The position numbers and the translations under genes were made by a program. Below are positions 45,901 through 57,900 of a stretch of DNA of 64,000 nt, one piece after another. Under the pieces are notes generated by a model. That model ran no database searches and had not been told where the DNA came from. It saw nothing but the letters and a program-made list of their open reading frames with translations. How positions within the stretch are numbered: position 1 is the stretch's first letter; each line of letters opens with the position of its first letter. The stretch spans positions 1,144,457 to 1,208,456 of the forward strand of contig NMRA01000063.1 in assembly GCA_002633005.1 (NCBI GenBank). Direction: 5' to 3'. The stretch comes from Phoronis australis (lineage: Eukaryota > Phoronida > Phoronidae).

Positions 45901-48900
45901 TAGCGCTGGATGCAATATTTCTCGACACCGGTCATGCGGGGGATTCCGTATGAACTCACCTTGACGTCACAGAACAGGAAGGTATTCCCCAAAGATGGCT
46001 GCCAGTATTTGCCGACCATCATTGTGACATTTATAGTAAAAATAGACAGCAAAAGTTCCTATTGTCGAGTTATTTCTTAATATTTAGCAAACTTTAACAA
46101 TGAATTGTAGGTTTCATAAAATTTATTAATGATAAATAATAAAATTCTTCGTTTAGCCTTCATTTTCGCCGAGGTTGTCTTGGAACAGGTCGTCTTTTTG
46201 CCATCTTGGCCGTGCCGTCCAAAGCCGTCATTTTTTCAAAAGGGCTGTCCCAAGGACGGCCGCTAGATGAGTCCCTGCATGACCAGGTGTAAATTTAACC
46301 AAATACGTGGAAGTAAATATAACATTCTGCCAATTCCAAATGAAGTAATGTAATTGCTACCTGCCTCTCACATCCTTCCATAAAAACCATAGTACGGCTG
46401 CTGTACTTTTTTAGTTAATGGACACTGTAGTGTTCAGTAGTTTGAATGAAATGTCTATTATTTGCTTGTTATGAAATTTACTTTTAGTTAGCATATAGCC
46501 TTGCATTATGAAGGAAAATGCCCGAGTAGGAAATCATTGTTCTATATCGTCAGCGAACATTTGGATAGCTCAGCTCATTACAACATGTATACCATTTGAA
46601 AGATCACATGGTCTTCATCATCTTCTTCGTCTTCACCATTTTCACTCTCATTCTCTTCTGCTTCAGCTATCTCCTTCCGTGAGCACCTCACCTTCAACAA
46701 CACGAAGGCACATGGTAAAATAGCGACATAGTAACAACTGTGAGTAAAATAGCAACATATTAACACCTGAGTAAAATAGTGACATAGTAACAACTGTGAG
46801 TAAAATAGCAACATATTAACACCTGAGTAAAATAGCGACATAGTAACAACTGTGAGTAAAATAGCAACATATTAACACCTGAGTAAAATAGCGACATAGT
46901 AACAACTGTGAGTAAAATAGCAACATATTAACACCTGAGTAAAATAGCGACATAGTAACAACTGTGAGTAAAATAAAAATCATTAGCACTCTGAGACATT
47001 GTAGTCAACGGCTTGAACATTTCGAAATGAAGTCCAAACTCTTATGGCAGCCAAAGATTGCCTGCTGTTTCCCACAGTAGTGTGGCCAGACATACAACAG
47101 TGTCATAGAACAGGGGATCTCAAGTTCCTGATATCGGTTTATGGTGAGTTTCCTACATCAAATGAAGCCAGCCTCCTCTTCTTTTGACATGTTTACATGG
47201 ATATAACGCACAATGTGGCCAGAAATGCCCAGTCTTTCGTTCTACTCAACTTCATCACACACTATGAAACATTTGCTTCACCAACAACCTCTCTTTGCAG
47301 TCATTGCAATCAATCATAAAACAAGACCAACACGGAGCATTGAAATTCCCCCATGACTGCAACACAAACGGTGTGCTTCTAACGGTGTTTTAATATCATA
47401 AAAATGGCCATTAAATGACGCAGAATATGCCAAACTCATCCCAAATTGGGAATGCATCTTTATCTCTTTAGCACAAAACTGGTTGTCAAAATTTAAGAAA
47501 ACCCACCAAACTTGCTACTAGGGGGCATAGTGGCAGTCAGAGCCGTTAAAAAAGTAATGGGCAGCCACTGTCACATCTATTGGAAAACACTTGCAAAAGT
47601 TCACAAACATCTGCAAAGGAATCAGTAGCTGCAGCCGTGGTTGTAAAAAATACAAAATCACCAAAAAGTTTTCTCCACAGGAACATGACTGCTACAACTC
47701 ACATTGATCCTTTGAGCATTTTGGCAGGAAAGGTGGCACACCTGTAGTCGGATTTGATCGTCACCTGTTATCATATCCATAGGAACAAATCTGCCTCATT
47801 TCCCAAAGATCCCAAAGGAGTTAAGGAGATACAGCCGGGATGCAAAAAACCAAAAAGTTGTCACTAGTTGAACCTATCTGAAAAGCAGTGACAGCTGTGG
47901 TCTTCTCATCAGGAAAACATTCGCCAATTTTCATCATGATCTTTTGAACGCTTGGGCAGAAAGGAAGGCGGACGTGAAAAATGCACTCAAACATTTTTAC
48001 AATTGACAATAGGTGGTGGAGAATACGTCAAATACGTTTTAAAACGGGAAGGCGTCATTTTCTTATTGTAGACACCTATATGCTAAATTTCATGAAAATC
48101 CACCAAGGAACTCGGAAAAAACAGGGGCAAACATAAAAAATAGAATTGCCACTAGGGGACACACCTGCAGTTGGATTGGTCTGAAACTCGTAGTCGTACA
48201 TTATCATCTCCATAGGAATATATCTGCCAAATTTCAAAAAGATACTCCAAAGAGTTACAAGAGATACAGTCAAATGGATGCAAAAATGAAATTTGCTACT
48301 AGGGGTCAACAATTGTCACCAGGTGGCGCAGAATACGTCAAATCCATGCAATAATGGGAAGGCGTCATCTTCTCTTTAATAGAAACATAATTATTTGCTA
48401 AATTTCACACAAATTCATCTTGGAACTTCAAAGATACAGATTGAAGTAAACATAAAAACTAAAACCAACTCTAGGGGGCAGAGCAGTAGTCGAATCGGTC
48501 CGTAACTTGTGGTCGTTGATTGTCAGCTTCATAGAAACACATCAGACAAATCTCAATTTGGATCCTGCAAGAGGATTAGGAGACACAGCCACGGATGCTG
48601 GATGCTCAGACAGAGATGACAGCAATATGTACACACATATAAATATGTAGATGACAGCAATACGTACACACATATAAATATGTAGAACCATGATTAATGA
48701 AACAAATATTTTCTCATGAATGTTAATAGAGAAATGGAAAGTGTTACATTTATTACCAGATGTAAAGGAAAAAATCATATGTATTAATAAGCAAACACAA
48801 ATTCCATTTTTATCAATACAACAGTATTGTCCATTTGAGTTAATCACCTTATGAGGAATAAATGCAGTGTGGAAAAGAGGACATGGAGCAGTGTGGCAGT

Positions 48901-51900
48901 TCCTTTAATTTATAATTTTCAAAGGATTGAAAGTGACATAAAATGCTAATCAATGTCACTACACAAACAATCCAGCTTGTAGTGAACACTATACTTGTAG
49001 TAAACACTACACTTGTAGTAAACACTACACACTTATAATAATTAATTGAAGACATCACATTCAACTCACAATAAAAAGTCACTTACATCAATTTTTGTTA
49101 ATCTTTCAACAATCAGTTCCAGAATATGTCGCCTGATTTTTGGCAGATAGTGTGTGACAGTGAGTACATTTTTGACATAACATTCCAGCAAGTAGACATC
49201 CCTGCCATGGAATGGGAACAGGTCTGTCAAGAGAGGCAGTAGAACTGATGGGGTCCTATAACGATAAAAGATCATGTGAGAAATTACATCTATTTACATA
49301 ATTTCAAGAAAAAAATGAGTTATCAGCTCAATTGTCAGCACATGAAACTTCCCTATTCTTATTTCAGTGTGTAACTCAAGACTGCAGATCGGAAGAACAG
49401 ATCTTTCCAATGACAAGGACAAATCCAAAGAATGGGGACGGATGAGAAATGGACTAGATTTAATTTCAGATGGGAAAGACAAAAATGTGAAGGGCAGACG
49501 AGAAATGAGTCAGGGATGTGATGAGAAGCACAGGTTTGTACAAATGGTGTTGTCTGACTATTACTGTGTCATCAATACTTATGAATATCAAATGGTGTTG
49601 TCTGACTATTACTGTGTCATCAATACTTATGAATATCAAATTGTGAAGTGACCATTATTAACAATACTTCTTAAGTAGCCATTATTAACAATACCACAGC
49701 AATTGTGTTGAAAGAACGGTGCAAAATATATATTCCAGGGCTGAATTTTTCATTTACATGGAATCTATTTTTTGTGCAGGCATACATCATTAATACTGCG
49801 ACGTTAAAGTGCACATAACCTTTAGTAATTGACAGGATATAACAACTTACCTGGTTTCGTAAAGCACAAAATTAATAACAAAAAACTTTTTTATTAAATA
49901 ATTGGAGCATAGTGAGAAAATGTACAAAACGTTCTTTAAACCACAATATTAATATTTTTCAATTCATACTCTAACTGGAGCACAAAGAACACACCACCTG
50001 TGGATTTCCATACTTAGCCGAAAAAACGACAAAATCATGGTAATATCAATAGCAATGAGCCCAGAAAATCTACACGAGCTATTACAAATCTCAGCTGGAT
50101 GCCTGTTGCGCAGTAACAGGTTAGCACCATGATGTCAACGTAATTGGGACAAAAATCCATCTTTTTTCTTAAAAAGTAATAAAAGGTCTAACGTCAACTA
50201 TTTTGCACACACAGCAACTTTCAACTCAAGAGCAACCTAGACACATTTTGGAATCACAACTTAGGAACATATAATTAGTGTTCAGTAACTTTACAATTTA
50301 TACCTACATGGGCACTATGTTAGAAATTGCCTTTAACACTGCATGCACATTCATGAAGGCACATTCATCCTTAAGTCTGGTTTCACATTCAACGAGTTCC
50401 TCTTCAGGAGAAGCCACATCAACATCTGAAATACAGCAGTGGTAACCATGGCAACATGAATACAACAATTGAGCAGGTAGAAAACTACTAACAATACGTG
50501 CTTACAACATGACACGAAATATTGATTCCGTAATCAATCAAACAAGAGCAACGCTGGGGTGTTGACATGCATTCACAGCGCATCGCATATGTTTCTAAGG
50601 GCCACTAGGAGGTGTTGCAGTAGTCGAATCAGCTCAAAAATCAAATCATGCTGGTTTATTGTCATGATATACCTCTGAGTCCAGTGTCATTGAAATCCAT
50701 CTATCAGTTTTCTAGATATAATCCAGAAACATACACCCTAAAAAACACTTGAAAACCGCTTGTCGAGAACAAAACAGTGCCGGCACATGCTCATCATATA
50801 CCATAACGTAAAGTTTCATTGAATTCCATTAATCAGTTCTTTAGATATCACCTTGAAATTTTCTTCCCCCAACAATACTTCGCCCCTTGTCATGATGCTG
50901 CATTGGACAAAGGGTCTGGCACATTGACACCACATATTTCTGTGTCGTGTCACGTTCTGTTGACATCCGTCAATTGGTTTTAAGATACCATGATTCAGAA
51001 TTATTCTTCCCTCAAACAACACAAGAAAATCATATGGAAGAGTTGCAGTAGTTGAATTTGCCCACACATATAATGGTGAAGGCATACTGATATCCCATAC
51101 ATGTGTGTCAAGTTTCAATAAAATCCATCAATCAGTTCAACATCCGGAAATGCTCTTCCCCAAAAGAGCCACTAGGGGGTGCTACCTGTATCCATACGAA
51201 AATCACATGGTGCCAGGGAATTGACATTTTTCACCTCTGTCCCAAGTGTTATTGAAATCCGTCATTTGGTTCCTTGAGATGATCTGGAAACACTCTTCAC
51301 CCAAACAACACTTGAAAAACTCCTTGCTGAGAACAAAATAGCCACTAGGAGTTGCTCCAAAGGTCAAATCCATCCAAAGATCAAATGGTGCCAGCGCATT
51401 GATATCATATACTTCAGTGTCAAATTTCAGAAATCCCTCAGATCGGTTAACTATATATCATTTGGTAAGGCTCTCCCCCATAAATCGGCACAAGGCGCTC
51501 CAGTAGTCTAATCAGTTGAAAATCAAATGGTTCCAGCACCCTGACATCATAAACCTCAGTCAAGTTTCATTAAATCCATTAATCGGATCTCTAGATATCA
51601 TTTGAGAACACTCTACCCCAAAATGGCCACTAGGAGTTGCTACAGTGGTCAAATTGGCATGAAAATAAAATGGTCTCGACGAATTGACATCATATACCCC
51701 AATGCCAAGTTTCGTCAAAATTTGTTGATTGGTTTTCTAGATATAATCCAGAAATGCTCTTCCCCGAAACAACACATGAAAAGTTCCACGTCAAAAACAA
51801 AATGGTCACTAGGAGGTCCTACAGTGGTCAAAACCAGCCAAAATTCAATGATGTCGACGCATTGTCATCACATGCCTCTGTGTCAACTTTTATTGAAATC

Positions 51901-54900
51901 CTTCACTTTGTTCTCTGCATATCATCTGGAAATGCTCTCACACAAACGGCCACTGGGAAGTGTTGCAATTGTCGAAACCAACCAAAAATGTAATGGTGCT
52001 GGGGCAATTTCTTCATATACATAGTGTCTAGTTTCAATGAAAAAAAAAATAATCAAATCCGTCAATCGGTTCTTTAGACGTCATCCAGAAGTACTATTAA
52101 CTGAAACAATACTTGAAAACCCTTGTTGAGAAGAAAATGGACACAAGGAGGAGCTGCAGTGGCAAAATCTGCCCAAACTGGTGCCGGCATATTGCCATCA
52201 CATGCTTCTGTGTTAACTGTCATTGAAATCCTTCACTCAGTTCCCTGCATATCATCTGGAAAGCTCTCACACAAAATGGCTAGTAGGAAGCTCTAAAAAT
52301 CTAATGGTGGACGCAAGCTCATCATATACCTTAGTCAGTGTCAAGTTTCAATGAAATCCTTCATTCGGTCCTTTAGATATCCAGAAACGTTCTTCTCCCA
52401 AATAATACTTGGAAACCCTTGTTGAGAACACAATGGCCACTAGGAGGTGTTGCAGTAGTCCAATCCACCCAAAACTTAATCGTGACAGCACATTGACATC
52501 ACAAACCTCTGTGTCACCTTTCACTGAACTCCTTCACTCCGTTGGTGCACTGCAGTAGTCGAGTTTGCTGGCTAATTCACATGATATACCTCTGTGCCCC
52601 GCTGCACCACCCTGCTAGACCCTAGAGTCAGGTTTCTAGCCCCTCAGCTTGGTTTTTAAAACTATATATGAATAAAGCAAAAAAGGTTCCAGTTGCTCAC
52701 GTATCGTACGACATGTACCAGACCGCCTGCCATTATTTTATTCTGTGTCAAGTTTCAGAGAAATCCACCAACCGGTTCTCTAGATGTCATCCGGATACAC
52801 TATTCCGTCCAAAACAACACCTGAAAAGCCCTTGTCAAGAATAAAACAGCTACTAAGAGGTGCTGCAGTGGTAGAATCCCTCCAAAATTTAATGGTGCTG
52901 GCGTATTGATATCACATACCTTTGGCTCAAGTTTCATCGAAATCCATCAATGTGACCTCTAGATATAATCCAAAAATGATTTTTTCCAAAAATACTAAAA
53001 AAGCAACATCCCCGGATCCCATGAGGTGGGGCACACTGAAAAGTGGCATGAACTGTTCTAGTGATGCCCTACACACTTGTGCCAAATTTCATCAAAATTC
53101 AACCAGGGTTTTTTGAGATATCGAGCCGACACCCACACATATAGACAAGACTAAACGACGACAATACGTGTGTGAGAGTGTGTGCATGTTTGGCTCCATA
53201 AGAATATATTGCTACTAAGCGAAACATTGCACCGTATTTGGCCACATGGAGGCACTGCAAGTTAGAAAATGTGAAGCTGGTGTTGTGCTCTTACCAATCA
53301 AGTCAATTGTGGCTAAAACCTGTGGATTGGCTTTGAAAATTCATAAAAAAGATAAAAAAATGAAATTGTCACTGTGAGTCAAACCATTAATCATCTGAAT
53401 ATTGGCTGACCATGACTTGTGTTGAATTATAACGTGTACGCGTAATTTTCTAAAGACGGACCAAAGACCTCGGCAGATAACAACATAATTACATTTGTCA
53501 GAATTGTTTGAAACTTAATGGGTGATGTCATCTCTGCAATACAAACATTGGTGCTACAAATCATTAAGACCCTTCACAGGGTTAAGTAAATAGAGATTAG
53601 CAGGTCAAGTGATTTCTACTTACTGGGCATAAATAGATGTACCAGTGATTTCAGACATGCTCTCAGATACACTGTATGCGCAGACACAAGGTTCAACAAG
53701 AAGGACTGGTACTCATGCACAAATGATGGTTCTCGCTGTGACCACTGTAGTTTCTGTCAATGTCATCAAATTTTAATCAATATCCTTAGAACTGAATTAG
53801 AAATAGTTAAACAGACAAAATGATAGAATTCTTCTAACAGGAGATTTTAATTGCTCAAGTTTTTGAAAATGTATCTATCAAGATATAAAACCTGAACTTA
53901 TTAATTTGCAGCTTCTTGACAAACATTTTGTTTTCTTATTTTGTGCACCAAATTGATACATTTGTTGTATATATGATCGTCACATAGTTACACAGAGTGG
54001 ATGAGGTTTCAAATCTTGTCATGTCTGATAAAATCTTGTATACAAACATTTCCAAATAAATGTTCAAAAAGCAGCATTCTCAATGAAAACAAGCACTGGA
54101 CAAACCTTTAAATGATGAGTCAGAAGTATTTCAAAAGACGATGTGATGAGACTTCTATACTCTCAAGCAAAGAAAATATGACAATCTCTATCTCAACTAT
54201 CGACTGTCTTGCTTGTTATCCTGAGAACATGACTCTAAATTTGCAAATGTTCATCCAGACAAACTAATACAGAAAGATGTTTTCAAAGTTGTACTGACAT
54301 ACCAATATAACTCCAACAACATGTTCATGTTCCTTTGACAACATTGTGACACACTCTCGTAAACCTTGGAAGTGGGAGATCAGGATAGTAGACTAAAAGT
54401 AAACAAACATGAACTTTAAGAAATCGATAACTGTTCTCGTTTCATGCCTCACAACTTCATAAAGTTATGAAAAACTCGTGTCACTTGAGCATAAAATAAA
54501 ACCGGCTGATCATAGGGTTTTGGAAACTTTTGTCATAGAATCAAACACTGTTTTTATAATGGAGTCTGCATGGAAAATTAAAACAAAACTTACACACAAG
54601 GCATGAACATGATAAGTAACTAACTTCAGTTGCCATATGGTGGAGCCACATGGTGGACTACTTTTCCATAGTATGAACTAGATTTCAATAATACTTCATT
54701 GCACAACAACCCCGGCTGATGGCACAACGAAGTGCAAATGTGTCATCAACATATTTAAACAAGAGTAACACAGAGGGCTGAAATGCGCCCACCAATGCAC
54801 CGAAAACGGTGTGTTTCTAGGGGTGTTATTTGTATCATAAAAATGGCCACTAAATGGCGCAAATACATCGACACTATCCGAAAACGGGAACAGGCCATCG

Positions 54901-57900
54901 TTTTAATAGAAAGCTATTTATTAAAAAACATACAAATCTGTAATGGAGCTTCATAGAAACAGAAGAAAACTGAAAAAATGAAATTGCCACTAGGGGGCAA
55001 AGCATTCAGTCCGATCCATCTCAAAGTTGTCATCCTCGTTGTCAACTTCATATGAATACACTTGCTAAACTTAATAAACATCCTACAGAGTGTTTAGAAG
55101 ATACAGCCATGAGCGCAAAAAAATGAAACTGCCACTAGCAGGCGCCACAGTAGTCGAAGTAGTCGGATAATCATCACCAGCCATCCTCTTCATAGCAAGA
55201 ACAAACATGCCAATTTTCACTATCATCTTTCAAATGGTTTGGTTGATAGAGGGGCAGACACCAAAAAACAAACTCGAAAACAGTAAAAATGGCCACTACT
55301 TAGCGCAAAATACCTCAAATCCATCCGAAAAGGGGATGGTAGCGTCATCTCACTAAATGCCTATAACTCAAATTTTATGAAAATCTATCAAGGACCTTTG
55401 AAGATAGAGGTAAACGTAAAAAACTAAAATTGTCACTACGGGGCACACCAGTAGTTGGATCTGTTTGAAAGTTTGCTCATGCCGTCGCATTCATGAAAAG
55501 AACACATGTGCAAAATTTCAAACGTAATTCAAAGGGTTTTGGAGATAGAGCAGAGGACGCCAGACAGACGGACGCCAGAAGGACGGACGCCGGACAGACG
55601 CTGGACGGGGATGACAGCATAATGCGTCCACATATAAATATGTGGGTGCATAAAAATTGCCACTAGGGGGCACACCGATAGTCCGATACATTCGAAAGTT
55701 GTCTTCATTTCGTTTCAATTTCATATGAATACACTTGCTAAATTTAATGAAGATCCTGCAGAGAGTTTAGGAGATACAGCCATGGGTGAAAAAAACTGCC
55801 ACCAGGTGGCACAACAGTAGTCAAGGTCTTCGGAAAATCATTGTCAGCCTTTCCCTTCACAGCAGGAACATACATGCCAATTTCCACAATCATCCTTAGA
55901 GTGGTTTGGTTGACAGAGGGGCAGATGCCAAATAACAGACTCGAAAACACTAAAAATGGCCATTAGGTGGTGCAAAATACCTCTAATTCAACAGAAAACC
56001 GGAGGATAGCATCACCTCACTAATAGATGCCTATCTGCGAAATTTTATGAAAATCCGTTCAGGGCCTTTAAAGGTATAGAGGTAAACGTAAAAACCTAAA
56101 AATGCCACTAGGGCGCACACCGGTAGTCCGGTTTGATTGTTAGAAGGGCGGATGCCAAAAAACAGACTTGAAAACAGTAAAAATGGCCACTAGGTGGTGC
56201 AAAACACCTCCAATCCATCCGAAAACGGGATGATAGCGTCATCTCACTAATATATGCCTAAATGCCAAATTTCATGAAAATCCGTTGAGGACTTCCGAAG
56301 ATACAGAGGTAAGCGTAAAAAACTAAAATTGCCACTAGGGGGCACACCTGTAGTCCGAGGTCCGAAATTCGTCGTCATCCGTCGTCAGCTTCATAGGAAC
56401 ACATCTGCCAAATCTCATCAAGATCCTATGAGGGTTTAGGAGATACAAGATACAACTGCGAACGCTGGACACCGGACTATGGATGCCCAGACAGAGATGA
56501 CAGCAATATGCGACCACATATGAATATGTCGGCGCATAATAACCAGCATGAACACAAGGTTTTGAACATTAGATTTTGAAAGATAACACTTCTTGACAAA
56601 ATTAAAACACAGTACCACTGGTTTGAAACCTTTATGTCAACTAACACTCTACCACTGCGTTACTTTCAAAAAACACACGTCAAGCTTACCTCTGTGTTGG
56701 GGTTATTCAGTTCACTTATGAATACGTCAAAGTCTTTCCGACTTCCCTAAAACACGAAAGCACATTTTTTTTAATGACAAGTCATTTAATCAGGCTACGA
56801 GCCTTAAATCAAAATTTTATCTTCCCAATAACTCAGTGTTTTCCACAACCACTTTTAACATGATGCAGCAACCGGTTTGGCCGCATTCGCAACCTGTTTA
56901 AATGTCCCATAACTGGTTTAAGAATCCCACGACCGGTTTAAAAAATTAGCGACCAGTTGGTAAAAAGGCATCAGCATCCTCAAACAAGTCTTCATTGGTT
57001 CAAATTACCATTGAAAACAACTGGCCATAGCCCACTGAAACTGAATAAACGTCAAGTTGTCACAAGCCTAATCCATGATCTCACTTACACAGCAGTCTAT
57101 TTATTATGTAAAGTAGATTGTATTGTATTGTATTGTATTGTATTGTATTAACTTGTATTCGTGATGGTAGACTCAGATATTGTGTAGTTTTTACAAGAAT
57201 TCTGGTTGTCGAGAGGTTTAATGTCGTACCAACTTAAAGGAGAATGCCACCTAAAAACAACGTATTTTGTACCAAATAGATTGAGAAGTTCCATTCGATA
57301 ACAGCACGTTCAGTTCTTTTATCTGACTCCAGACGGCAGACGAAGGTGTTGAAATTAACCAATGACATCACAGATTCTAACACAGTCGGTCAGCAGTTCA
57401 CAAGATGCTTACTAGTGTCAGCCTATCGCTTCAATTCATCATTTTACACCAATAAATCATCAAAATTAGATGTAAAACACTTACAAATACATATAGTTTT
57501 TTAGCAAATGAGTCATTTTATTTCACTGTTACGGATTTATAGAAATTTTGAATGTACTGTAGCTTACAAAATTCGGTAGGCCAACTTACTGAGCTCAGTC
57601 ATGGGAAGTCTGGATTGTGTTCGGTGATAAATTCGAATTATTCCGCCGTGAAACGCAGATAGGAGAGCATAATCGTGTGTTGTAGTTTTAGACTTGCGAA
57701 GTTTTTCAGTTCTAATTATACAAAATGCTCGTTAGAACCCAGTGGCTCAGAACCCATCGCATGCCAGACTGGAGACATTATGAACATAAACCAGCTGCGT
57801 TAGTCGACTGCCAAAATTGAATAATTTTGGTGAATTCGTCGTGAAAATTGCAAATCTACTTACTCGTCGGGGGCTGCAAAGCCAGGCTACCCTTCCACAG

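Noticed and set aside
51602-52024. 140-codon + frame
   Set aside because: Lies in the CCACTAGGAGGTG repeat relative; the peptide repeats with the modules and matches no family I know.
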